Shown: positions 25,550 through 33,114 of the stretch, one piece after another | Position numbering within the stretch: position 1 is the stretch's first letter | How the letters are laid out: every line of letters starts with the position of its first letter | Assembly: GCF_038630985.1 (NCBI RefSeq) | Contig: NZ_CP152049.1 | Span: forward strand, 3,801,501-3,865,500 | Length of the DNA stretch: 64,000 nucleotides | Direction: 5' to 3' | Origin: Paenibacillus sp. FSL H8-0548 | Lineage (GTDB): Bacteria > Bacillota > Bacilli > Paenibacillales > Paenibacillaceae | Program-made: the position numbers and the translations under genes | The notes under the pieces: generated by a model | Databases searched by the model: none | Told to the model about the DNA's origin: nothing | Seen by the model: only the letters and a program-made list of their open reading frames with translations

Positions 25550-26455
25550 ATGAAATTTGATAACCCGGAAGATATAATCCAGCTAACACCGCTGTGGGAA
25601 GGCGAGCGCTTTCCAAATGGTCGACCAAAGGTATCGGAGGACGTGCTTCGCAGAATGCGAAAAATCACGTTGGAGGAAGCATGGGGCCCTCTCTGGCACA
25701 GAGGTTATACGTTTCAATTTGAAGGTGACTTCAAAATTATTCATCCCAACCAAACGATGGTTGGTCGCGCTGTAACCGCCGTCATGGTGCCGAAACGACC
25801 TGATTTGCATGAAACATTGCTGAATTATGGTCATGAACAAGAAGAACGGAAAGGCTTCTTTAATCAGTGGGTCATTGATTCTCTGGTAGAGGATGATGTC
25901 GTAGTTGTGGACATGTTCGACAAGGTACATCTTGGCACCTACGTTGGCGGGAATTTGGGAACAGCCATATCGACCCGCACGAAGCGCGGTGGAGCTGTTA
26001 TTTGGGGCGGTATTCGCGATAATCAGCAGGTTGTAGAAATTGAGAACATCAACATCTTCCATCGAGGCAGCGACCCGACTGCGATCGCAGACGTAACGAT
26101 GGTTGGCATGAACGTTCCGACACGTATAGGGAAAGCGATCTGTTTGCCTGGAGATGTTGTGCTTGGCACACCGGCTGGCGTTATCTTTATTCCCCCTCAC
26201 CTTGCTGAGCTAACGGTTGTACAGGCGGAGAAGTCCCAGGTTCGCGATGTATTCGGCTTCATCCGGCTGCGCGAGAGCGTTTACTCGACAGCACAAATCG
26301 ATGCAGGCTGGAACGTGGCTCTATGGTCAGACTTTCTGAATTGGTTCGAAAACGATGATGCCGCGGCTGAATATCGTCACCTTACTTGGTCAGACGAGCT
26401 GGAGCATGCACAAAAAGCGGAGCGCAGCGGTCCCCAAAGCGACGTTCGTCTATAA
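25550..26455 (+). CDS. RraA-family protein (aldolase/demethylmenaquinone-methyltransferase-like fold)
   Basis: 301 residues from ATG 25550, chosen because GAAAGAGGTG is well spaced; an upstream ATG at 25505 lacks an SD. The family core is at about 120-230: GGNLGTAISTRTKRGGAVIWGGIRD, which includes the conserved R-D pair used in the RraA-like 4-hydroxy-4-methyl-2-oxoglutarate and related aldolases. It is longer than plain RraA by N- and C-terminal extensions (the C-terminus ends with a helix, FLNWFENDDAAAEYR). Several family members are pyruvate aldolases or sugar-acid dehydratases, and here it may do the carbon-carbon cleavage or a dehydration in the pathway. It does not inhibit RNase E in this lineage. 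Confidence 0.8.
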   Translation: MKFDNPEDIIQLTPLWEGERFPNGRPKVSEDVLRRMRKITLEEAWGPLWHRGYTFQFEGDFKIIHPNQTMVGRAVTAVMVPKRPDLHETLLNYGHEQEERKGFFNQWVIDSLVEDDVVVVDMFDKVHLGTYVGGNLGTAISTRTKRGGAVIWGGIRDNQQVVEIENINIFHRGSDPTAIADVTMVGMNVPTRIGKAICLPGDVVLGTPAGVIFIPPHLAELTVVQAEKSQVRDVFGFIRLRESVYSTAQIDAGWNVALWSDFLNWFENDDAAAEYRHLTWSDELEHAQKAERSGPQSDVRL

Positions 26456-26463
26456 TAACAAAG

Positions 26464-26505
26464 AGGACTCTAACTAGCAGATACATCGCCAGTAGAGTCC
26501 TTTTT
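26464..26505 (+). terminator. Intrinsic terminator
   Basis: AGGACTCTA (26464-26472)/TAGAGTCCT (26493-26501) followed by a T run, after the RraA-like gene. Confidence 0.85.
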
Positions 26506-26507
26506 TA

Positions 26508-27677
26508 TTACTTGCCGATCGATTCACGGTATTCACTAGGTGATAACCCAACCTTTTTTTTGAAAATTTGACTGAAATAACGGGGATCTTGATAGCCTAC
26601 CTTCTCTGCAACCTCGTAATTTTTGAAATGCGTGCTCTTCAGCATATCCTTTGCTTTATCGATCCGTATGTCTGTTAAATGCTCAATAAAGGTTTTACCT
26701 GTGTTCATCTTAAATAATAGGCTTAAATACGTAGGTGTCATATACACCTTCTGTGCAACGCTTTGCAAAGAAGCGTACTGGCATCCCTGCTCCATATGAT
26801 GAATTGTTTTTTTAATAATGCTGCGATGGCTCTCCTTCTGGCTACTCGCAAGAACCTCTTTCAAGCCGCACAGAAAATGAATCACATATTGCTTAATTTC
26901 TTCAAGCGTTTCCAGCTTAACGATGGATACGACATCGAAGCGATTATAAGCTGCAACATGATCTGCCTCAGTCAGCACGCGCTTCTCAACCCCAACGAGC
27001 AATCTAACCGTAGAATCATATACACTTTGCGTATCAAGCGGCCCCTTGCTAAGCATTTCTCCATAAAAGAACTGCACGCACCCCACTATTTCTTCAGTCG
27101 TCTCCGCTGCCTTATAGGTGTCGAAAAGTACCTTTTCTTTGTCAGAAGGATAAGATTGCAGTGATTCATACCGACTAAGCTCGCTAAAATAGATAATTTC
27201 ACCGGTTCCACGATAAAACTTGTACTTCAACGCCCGAGAGGCCTGCCGATAAGAGTGCTCAATATCATACAGATGACTACACGGCTTTCCAACACCAATG
27301 CTAAATGGCTGTTGAAAATAATCGATAAGCATGTTTTGAATACCTTTAATCGAATCCTTCGACACCCAAGAGAAGAGCAAGCCTACTCTCCCCTCCTCAT
27401 CTAGAAATACGACGCTGCCATCCGATATTTTTTTTTGCAAAAAATCCCGCATACGCTCTAAGTAAATCGTTTTTTCATGCTCATCATTGAAACATTGGGC
27501 TGGTTCCAGCAGAGCCAGAGTAGGAAACATGAAATAAGGATTTAATTGCAGCCGTGCAAAGCTTTCCTTCAAATCGGTTTTCATCGTACTTGCATTTGAA
27601 ACTAAATTTCGTAAAAAACGATCTCTCATCCACATCAGAATGACATCTTCTTGAAACAATAATCCTTCACTCAGCAT
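26508..27677 (-). CDS. AraC-family transcriptional regulator
   Basis: 389 residues. The C-terminal 100 residues are a two-HTH AraC domain (ASLQSVAQKVYMTPTYLSLLFKMNTGKTFIEHLTDIRIDKAKDML ... YEVAEKVGYQDPRYFSQIFKKKVGLSPSEYRE). The N-terminal 280 residues are soluble, with a GGDEF-like/PAS-like region reminiscent of YesN-type regulators (VGLLFSWVSKD, FSIGVGKPCSHLYDIEHSYRQASRALKYKF), but there is no receiver domain with phosphorylation Asp. It probably controls the neighbouring importer and dehydratase genes. SD AAGGGGG. Confidence 0.85.
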   Translation of the reverse strand: MLSEGLLFQEDVILMWMRDRFLRNLVSNASTMKTDLKESFARLQLNPYFMFPTLALLEPAQCFNDEHEKTIYLERMRDFLQKKISDGSVVFLDEEGRVGLLFSWVSKDSIKGIQNMLIDYFQQPFSIGVGKPCSHLYDIEHSYRQASRALKYKFYRGTGEIIYFSELSRYESLQSYPSDKEKVLFDTYKAAETTEEIVGCVQFFYGEMLSKGPLDTQSVYDSTVRLLVGVEKRVLTEADHVAAYNRFDVVSIVKLETLEEIKQYVIHFLCGLKEVLASSQKESHRSIIKKTIHHMEQGCQYASLQSVAQKVYMTPTYLSLLFKMNTGKTFIEHLTDIRIDKAKDMLKSTHFKNYEVAEKVGYQDPRYFSQIFKKKVGLSPSEYRESIGK

Positions 27678-27723
27678 GCGTCATTGCCCCCTTTTGTAAG
27701 GTTGACTTGCGAGATGCTTGATT

Positions 27724-28371
27724 TTAACCAAGATGTATCGTTTTATAAGAATGCATATGCTCGATAAACGTTTGTTCACTCAGAGCAACATTACCGGAAC
27801 GCAATACTTCAATTAAACGAAGATGCCAGTCAGCGAGCCCCTCTGTTGAGAAATGCCGATTGGAAATAGCCATGAACCGCATTACTTTATTTTGCATTTG
27901 ATGCCATAGCTCAAGAATCATATGATTATCACAGCGGCGGTAGAAAAAACCATGAAACTCCATATCTAATTCTAAAATATTCAAAATATCATTTTGCTCA
28001 TGAGCGGCATTCATTTCATTAATAATATTTTCTAAGTATGTAAAATCACTTTCGGTAAGCGTTTGCATAGATTTCCTTACCGCGAAGCCTTCAATAATTT
28101 CTCTAAGCTCAAAAATATCTTTAATTTCCTTTGAAGTGATATCAGCGACAACAGAGCCTTTGTTCGGTATTCCTGTAATAAAGCCTGCGGATTTTAGTCT
28201 TTCCATTGCTTCACGTACCGGAGCTTGACTAATATTGAATTTTTTAGCGATTTCAAGCACAAGCAATCTTGCTCCTGGCTGCAGATCACCAGCAAGAATT
28301 TCTTTCTTGATTATGGTATATACATGCTCACTTATTGAATTAACAGGTGCAAAAGTAGCATCTCCGTACAT
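27724..28371 (-). CDS. GntR/FadR-family (FCD) transcriptional regulator
   Basis: 215 residues from ATG 28371, chosen because GAGAGGTGAAG stands directly before it; the longer frame from 28395 starts inside a palindrome and has no SD. The winged HTH is at about 12-72 (SEHVYTIIKKEILAGDLQPGARLLVLEIAKKFNISQAPVREAMERLKSAGFITG), and the FCD effector domain follows with conserved metal-site residues (D-x(3)-H: ELDMEFHGFFYRR; H in WHLRLI and IEHMHSYK). FCD regulators sense sugar acids or small carboxylates. It lies with AraC and ROK regulators at the end of the sugar-acid locus. Confidence 0.9.
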   Translation of the reverse strand: MYGDATFAPVNSISEHVYTIIKKEILAGDLQPGARLLVLEIAKKFNISQAPVREAMERLKSAGFITGIPNKGSVVADITSKEIKDIFELREIIEGFAVRKSMQTLTESDFTYLENIINEMNAAHEQNDILNILELDMEFHGFFYRRCDNHMILELWHQMQNKVMRFMAISNRHFSTEGLADWHLRLIEVLRSGNVALSEQTFIEHMHSYKTIHLG

Positions 28372-28393
28372 AAACTTCACCTCTCTGTTTGAC

Positions 28394-28412
28394 ATTATCG
28401 ATTATCGATAAT
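28394..28412. promoter_or_regulatory. 19-bp palindromic operator upstream of GntR gene
   Basis: ATTATCGATTATCGATAAT is a perfect palindrome with 9-bp arms around one base. It ends 22 bases before the GntR start, where a self-binding GntR repressor would sit; the divergent ROK gene lies on the other side. Confidence 0.7.
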
Positions 28413-28606
28413 CTGCTCCTTCTTTTATTATAGTGCTTCATTGTGACCAATACAACCCTATTTAATAGTCGAATGCTATCAAATATTTTGATCGATTTAT
28501 CACACTTCTCATTTTTTTATAGCACTTAACTAGTCATGCCTACAACAAGAGCATATAATAGAGAGAAATTATATCCGATGCAACTACTTGGACAAATGGA
28601 GAATAG

Positions 28607-29797
28607 ATGATGAATGTGAAGCACCCCACAATAAAAAAACAAGTTTTCGATTTTATTATTCGTAATGGCTTAGTTTCCAAAGTTGATTTAATGGCACGAT
28701 TAACAATTACGAGCACAAGCTTATCGAGATTGCTAGAGGAACTGCTCAATGATGGGCTGCTCCTTGCCTCTGAGCTCGGACGCTCAACTGGCGGCCGCAA
28801 GCCCATTTTATATCGAGTTAATCCGGAGCATCGTGCAGTCTTTGGTCTTGAGATTTCCCGCTTCACCTCGTCTATCGGCCTTTACGATTTGAACTTAAAG
28901 CCGTTAGCATTCGAGAGATGGCAAATGGATGATCAAATGACACCTGAGAGATTGTTGAACAAGATAACGATTCTAGCTGAAACTATGATGAGTGACTGCC
29001 AAATCGATCGTGAGAAAGTGATTGGGATTGGAATCGGAGCCGTCGGACCTTTAAGCCGTGAGGAAGGAATCATGCTCCAGCCTCGCAATTTCCCTGCCAA
29101 AGGCTGGAGCAATGTTCCGATCTGTGATTGGCTGGAGCAGAGACTCGGATTGCCAGCGCTGCTTGATAATGGTGCGAACACAGCCATTATTGGAGAGCAC
29201 TGGGCGCTGCGTAATGAAGAAGTCAACCATATGGTGTACATGCATGCCGGCGTGGGTTTGCGGACCTCAATGATTTCTAGCGGTCAAATCGTACGCGGGG
29301 CTGTAGACATGGAGGGCTCCTTCGGCCAGATGATTATACAAACAGATGGGCCAAGACTCGGTGATGAAGGTAATTACGGAGCATTGGAAGCATTAGTCTC
29401 TATTCCCGCACTGGAGAAAAAAATTCGTTCACAGTTAAAGCTTGGCCGGACAAGTTCGCTCTCTGACATTCCGCCCGAGGAAATTCAATTTGATGCGCTT
29501 CGGAGAGCTTTTCTTCAGAAGGATGCACTCGTTACCGAGCAGTTTTTACAAACGGCCACATATCTCGGAATCGGCATTGCTAATCTTATAAATATTTTGC
29601 ATCCCGAAGCGATAATATTAGGTGGACCGCTTGTTAATGTACACAAGACGATCTATGAGACTGTTATACAGGTGGCTAAGAGCAACATCTATTACTCCCC
29701 CGCATATGAACCGAAATTTTCACAAGGTCAGCTCACAGAGGATGCGGTTACTGCGGGGGCTGCTATTATGCTTCTGCAAGATTGGGAACTTAGTTAA
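28607..29797 (+). CDS. ROK-family transcriptional repressor (NagC/XylR type)
   Basis: 396 residues. The N-terminal winged HTH (KKQVFDFIIRNGLVSKVDLMARLTITSTSLSRLLEELLNDGLL) is followed by the ROK sugar-kinase-like fold: FGLEISRF, GIGIGAVGPLSREEG, LLDNGANTAIIGEHW, MVYMHAGVGLRTSMI and the later PEAIILGGPLVN. The usual GHM(T/S) and CxCGxxGC zinc motifs are not evident, so it resembles a diverged regulator without an active kinase site. It responds to a sugar ligand in most homologues. Divergent from the GntR gene. Terminator follows. Confidence 0.88.
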   Translation: MMNVKHPTIKKQVFDFIIRNGLVSKVDLMARLTITSTSLSRLLEELLNDGLLLASELGRSTGGRKPILYRVNPEHRAVFGLEISRFTSSIGLYDLNLKPLAFERWQMDDQMTPERLLNKITILAETMMSDCQIDREKVIGIGIGAVGPLSREEGIMLQPRNFPAKGWSNVPICDWLEQRLGLPALLDNGANTAIIGEHWALRNEEVNHMVYMHAGVGLRTSMISSGQIVRGAVDMEGSFGQMIIQTDGPRLGDEGNYGALEALVSIPALEKKIRSQLKLGRTSSLSDIPPEEIQFDALRRAFLQKDALVTEQFLQTATYLGIGIANLINILHPEAIILGGPLVNVHKTIYETVIQVAKSNIYYSPAYEPKFSQGQLTEDAVTAGAAIMLLQDWELS

Positions 29798-29799
29798 AA

Positions 29800-29845
29800 A
29801 AAAGAAGAACGATGCGCTAGCTCGCGCTCGCATCGTTCTTCTTTT
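29800..29845. terminator. Bidirectional intrinsic terminator
   Basis: Perfect 17-bp arms (29800-29816, 29829-29845) with T and A tracts on either side; between ROK and the convergent HAD gene. Confidence 0.95.
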
Positions 29846-29846
29846 T

Positions 29847-30530
29847 CTATAATAGCTGAAGAAGCTCACTCAATTGCTGGATCTCATATGTTGGCTTTAC
29901 TGATGTTTCATTCGGTTTTCTTCTAGGGTTGAACCAACAGGTATCTATGCCATAATTCATACCGCCTTGGATATCGGAGGTTAACGAATCCCCTACAATG
30001 AGTACCTTCGCTTTATCCATCATGTTAAGCTTATCGAAAGCATAATCAAAAATGCCTATATGAGGCTTTGAAAATCCTGTATCCTCCGAAATAATAATAT
30101 GCTCAAAGCTATGTGCAAGACTAGACCTGCCAATTCTATTTAATTGCGTCCTTTTAATACCGTTTGTAATAATGGCGATGCGATGACCGTTATGAAGCAC
30201 CTTAGAAATAAGCTCATCTGCACCTTCAATAAGAAAGGAGCCTTCCCCTAAATAATCCACATAACGCTCGCTAAAGCTAACCGCATCTAATTCAAGCTGT
30301 ATTTCTGAAAAAAGCTTTCTGAAGCGCTCATGACGTAAAAAATCGAGTGTAACTGATCCCTTCTCATAATCATGCCATAGCTGCTGATTAACGATTCGAT
30401 ACAGGTCAATATGTGACTGCATGAGCTCAAATTGATGCTCCAAAAACACGCTCTTCAGCGCATGCGCCTCCGCTAGGGAATAATCAAATAAAGTATCATC
30501 TGCATCAAATAAAACAACCTCGTATTTCAC
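29847..30530 (-). CDS. yjjG: HAD-superfamily nucleotidase, YjjG/YfnB type
   Basis: 227 residues. HAD motifs: FDADDTLFD (motif I, nucleophile D9 and acid D11), IITNGIKRTQLNRI (motif II), SKPHIGIF (motif III Lys) and VGDSLTSDIQGG (motif IV). The helical cap is inserted between motifs I and II. YjjG-type enzymes dephosphorylate pyrimidine and non-canonical nucleoside monophosphates, a house-cleaning role. It starts at GTG with SD CAGGAGGATAC. It is monocistronic and reaches a shared terminator. Confidence 0.85.
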   Translation of the reverse strand: MKYEVVLFDADDTLFDYSLAEAHALKSVFLEHQFELMQSHIDLYRIVNQQLWHDYEKGSVTLDFLRHERFRKLFSEIQLELDAVSFSERYVDYLGEGSFLIEGADELISKVLHNGHRIAIITNGIKRTQLNRIGRSSLAHSFEHIIISEDTGFSKPHIGIFDYAFDKLNMMDKAKVLIVGDSLTSDIQGGMNYGIDTCWFNPRRKPNETSVKPTYEIQQLSELLQLL

Positions 30531-30554
30531 TTGAGTATCCTCCTGCTTCTTAGC

Positions 30555-31233
30555 TATATAAGTTGAACTAAAGTTTTAGAAACCTATGGTAAGGAAATAA
30601 CATCCTGCATGCCGAATAAGAAAGCAAATAACTCGAACAGGCAGGTATGAACGTTATCAAGCTTTATATTTATATCTCAAGGGAAAAGCAGTCAAGGACA
30701 CCGCCGATTTCCTTGGTTCAACTGATATAGTTGGGTTAGTTCGTTTAAGAAATAGCGCTATAGGACGAGGCTACGCTGTAGTTTGTACAACGTAATTGAC
30801 GTTACTTGCCTGACTCGATACGTACACTGTAGTTTGTGCAATAGACTCTCTAGTATAAGGCAATATCCGTAGGTTTGGAGCTCATTCTGCTGCATAATTA
30901 CAATGTAGCCATCTGAAATAGCTCTCATGTGAGGTTTCTATTGTACAAAGTACAGTCTAGGCTGCTTCTCCTTAAACGATATAATTTGGACCAAGGTGAA
31001 ACGGCTGTCGTCGTCCTTTGGCGACGCTGCGCGTTTCATTCCTGTATTTTTTTAAAAAATGAAGATTTAGCGAAGCGAGAAGATCGTTCTGGAGAAACGA
31101 AGTGTTCGCCTTTGCAGCCTTATTCTTACCTTTAAAGGTCTTAGAAAATCAAAGAATCTGGCTGCAACAGCGATCGTAAGAACGTTCTTCTCGCGCAGCG
31201 ACCAAAACGTATTTGTTTAGTTCAACTTATCTA
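30555..31233. mobile_element. Degenerate IS630-like element with 18-bp terminal inverted repeats
   Basis: The ends are TATATAAGTTGAACTAAA (30555-30572) and, inverted, TTTAGTTCAACTTATCTA (31216-31233), matching at 17 of 18 bases. Inside, 30643-30798 encodes RYERYQALYLYLKGKAVKD, which matches the N-terminal helix-turn-helix of IS630-type transposases, then degenerates. The remaining 430 bases are not coding; they hold short repeats (30772-30790, 30823-30841, inverted at 30941-30956) and a strongly structured stretch at 31075-31194. The element reads as an internally deleted, MITE-like relic. Confidence 0.7.
31075..31194. ncRNA. Structured 120-nt segment, possible RNA or DNA-structure element
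   Basis: Outer stem of 16 bp with one mismatch (31075-31090 with 31179-31194). Inside are a small CGAA-GTG-TTCG hairpin (31098-31108) and a long inner hairpin: GCAGCC (31114-31119) with GGCTGC (31160-31165), ATTCTT with AAGAAT, capped by the palindrome ACCTTTAAAGGT (31128-31139). A CGATCG palindrome follows at 31171. Two inner hairpins enclosed by one outer stem give a three-way junction. It may be transcribed; direction is unknown. Confidence 0.4.
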
Positions 31234-31577
31234 GATCTTAAAATCGATGGATCATAAATTTCCACAAATCCGCACCGCATGCAGGAGACGAATAAATAAT
31301 GCTGGTATTGTACATTAAGTACTTTGCTAAGGCCGGTTCCAGTCATAGCGACTTCATTGATGTCACATTCATCATGCTTGCATTTGGAACAGCTAAATTC
31401 ATTGGTGATCGTCGATTCCAAATCGAACTCATCCAAAACGCTTTCTGCTTCATCAAGAACGAGATCGGCATTAAACTCGGGTGAAACCAAATGCTCATCT
31501 AACACTTCATGATTGCATACCGGACAAACATTGTGTTCCAATATAACCTGATTATTGCACCAAGGACATTCTATCAT
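31227..31577 (-). CDS. Zinc-ribbon protein (DUF2082-like)
   Basis: 116 residues from ATG 31577, which has SD GGGAGGC 5 bases upstream; the in-frame extension to 31616 lacks one. Two zinc ribbons: N-terminal CPWCNNQ..CPVCNHE and C-terminal CSKCKHDECDINEVAMTGTGLSKVLNVQYQHYLFVSCMRCGFVEIYD, which resembles DUF2082 putative nucleic-acid-binding ribbons. The region between is acidic. Its stop codon (31227-31229) lies within the right terminal repeat of the IS630-like element, so the final residues (LRSR) may be set by the insertion. Function is unknown. Confidence 0.75.
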   Translation of the reverse strand: MIECPWCNNQVILEHNVCPVCNHEVLDEHLVSPEFNADLVLDEAESVLDEFDLESTITNEFSCSKCKHDECDINEVAMTGTGLSKVLNVQYQHYLFVSCMRCGFVEIYDPSILRSR

Positions 31578-31685
31578 AAGCAGCCTCCCTCTCCATACTT
31601 TCAATTTATAATTCAAACCTGTTTATTAGATCATTCTCTATTCAACTGTGATTTCCCTTTTGGATACAAGTGTTCGAGCCAAAAA

Positions 31686-31718
31686 AAAGACAAAACACCC
31701 AATGGATGTTTTGTCTTT
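31686..31718 (-). terminator. Intrinsic terminator of the 26-residue peptide gene
   Basis: AAAGACAAAACA/TGTTTTGTCTTT (31686-31697, 31707-31718) with eight T on the - strand. Confidence 0.9.
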
Positions 31719-31723
31719 ATGGA

Positions 31724-31804
31724 TTAAGAATCGTTGGATCTGTTAGCCATATCGATGATCATTACAATAAGCACGAGCAGTTGAATGAGCACTTCGATAC
31801 TCAT
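31724..31804 (-). CDS. 26-residue hydrophobic peptide, type I toxin-like candidate
   Basis: The - strand from 31804 encodes MSIEVLIQLLVLIVMIIDMA-NRSNDS: one transmembrane helix with a short polar C-terminus. The SD GGGAGGGATTGAT is strong, and an intrinsic terminator follows only 6 bases after the stop, so this is a small dedicated transcript. The size and layout are like bacillal type I toxins (TxpA/BsrG, Hol-Tox) and other single-helix small proteins. No antisense RNA could be identified on the + strand by eye. Function is therefore only a suggestion. Confidence 0.6.
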   Translation of the reverse strand: MSIEVLIQLLVLIVMIIDMANRSNDS

Positions 31805-31930
31805 ATCAATCCCTCCCAGCTAAAGGTAATGCTCCTTCGACGCGGCTTCCCCTCTCGTTCTAACTAGTTCATTGAACGTCTCCCATTACCATATGTATGG
31901 TTGGGACTTAAACTTAATGACAAAAGTTAC

Positions 31931-32935
31931 TTACCACGGATGATTTCCAATATTGTTTACAATAGCATCGATCTCTTTTAATTCTTCAGCAGATAAAGGA
32001 GCACCTTCAAGCGCCTTAACATTCTCCTCAATTTGACTGACACGGCTTACACCGATAAGCGCAGAGGTTACTCCACCCTCGCGAAGTACCCATGACAAGG
32101 CCATCTGAGATAATGTTTGACCTCTTCTTGCCGCTAGCATCACAAGTGCTTGAAACTTTTGGACACGCTCTGCTGCGATAGCCTCCGGCTTCATAGTACT
32201 TGAAGAAGCTTTCGATTCCGCTACAATTTTATCTACATATTTATTCGTTAGCTGACCTCTGCCAAGCGGACAATAGGCAATCGAGCCCACACCGTTCTCC
32301 TCTAGTACATCTTGAAGGCCGTCCTCAATCCAACGATTCAGCATCGAATAATTAGGCTGATGAATGAGACAAGGTGTCCCAAGCTGTTTCAATATTTTCA
32401 CAGCTTCCTTTGTCTGCTCCGCACTATAATTGGATAAGCCGACATAAAGTGCTTTGCCTTGTCTCACAGCGTGATCAAGTGCACCCATCGTTTCCTCAAG
32501 CGGTGTTTCTGGATCTGGACGGTGCGAATAGAAAATGTCAACATAATCAAGTCCCATACGAGTAAGGCTGCGATCTAGGCTAGATAGCAAGTTTTTGCGA
32601 GAGCCCCATTCTCCATATGGTCCTTCCCACATGTAATAGCCAGCCTTAGTCGAAATAAGCAGCTCATCGCGGTATGGCACCAGGTCCTTCTTATATACGG
32701 CTCCAAATGTTTCCTCAGCAGAGCCGGCAGGCGGTCCATAGTTGTTCGCAAGATCGAAATGATTAATTCCGAGATCAAACGCCTTTAAAATCATAGCACG
32801 AGAATTTTCGAGCGGTTGATTGCCGCCAAAGTTTTGCCAAAGTCCTAATGATATAGCTGGCACCTTAAGTCCGCTCTTGCCTGAGCGTTTATACAGCATA
32901 TCTGAATAACGTGATTGATCAGCAATGTATGGCAT
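31931..32935 (-). CDS. Aldo/keto reductase (YghZ/L-glyceraldehyde-3-phosphate reductase group)
   Basis: 334 residues from ATG 32935 with AAAGGGG upstream; an in-frame TTG 8 codons earlier (32959) is unlikely. Barrel landmarks: SLGLWQNFGG at the N-terminus, FDLANNYGPPAGSAEE (catalytic Asp/Tyr), LLISTKAGYYMWEGPYGEWGSRKNL (catalytic Lys), DIFYSHRPDPETPLEETM (His), and a C-terminal NADP-binding part (CPLGRGQLTNKY, ALIGVSRVSQIEENV). The YxWPGPYGxxGSRK-like motif is the signature of the YghZ group, which reduces methylglyoxal and L-GAP. Divergent from an AraC regulator that may control it. Confidence 0.88.
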   Translation of the reverse strand: MPYIADQSRYSDMLYKRSGKSGLKVPAISLGLWQNFGGNQPLENSRAMILKAFDLGINHFDLANNYGPPAGSAEETFGAVYKKDLVPYRDELLISTKAGYYMWEGPYGEWGSRKNLLSSLDRSLTRMGLDYVDIFYSHRPDPETPLEETMGALDHAVRQGKALYVGLSNYSAEQTKEAVKILKQLGTPCLIHQPNYSMLNRWIEDGLQDVLEENGVGSIAYCPLGRGQLTNKYVDKIVAESKASSSTMKPEAIAAERVQKFQALVMLAARRGQTLSQMALSWVLREGGVTSALIGVSRVSQIEENVKALEGAPLSAEELKEIDAIVNNIGNHPW

Positions 32936-33114
32936 ATTGTCGCATTCCCCTTTGTTCAATTAGTTGATGACTGCATCAGATCGATGTCTTAATGAATATT
33001 CCTTTTCATGACTGCTCCCAAAGTATAGTTCAATTTCGCTGTAAAAAGGAATGTCCGCAAGTAAGTATTATATGTCATAATGTAATATATCAAAGGAATG
33101 TGAGCAGGAGTTGA

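Noticed and set aside
25583..26200. 205-codon frame opposite the RraA-like gene
   Set aside because: Shadow of a real gene; no SD or domain pattern.
31670..31867. 65-codon + strand frame around 31.7 kb
   Set aside because: It is antisense to the 26-residue peptide and its terminator, has no SD and no protein-like pattern.
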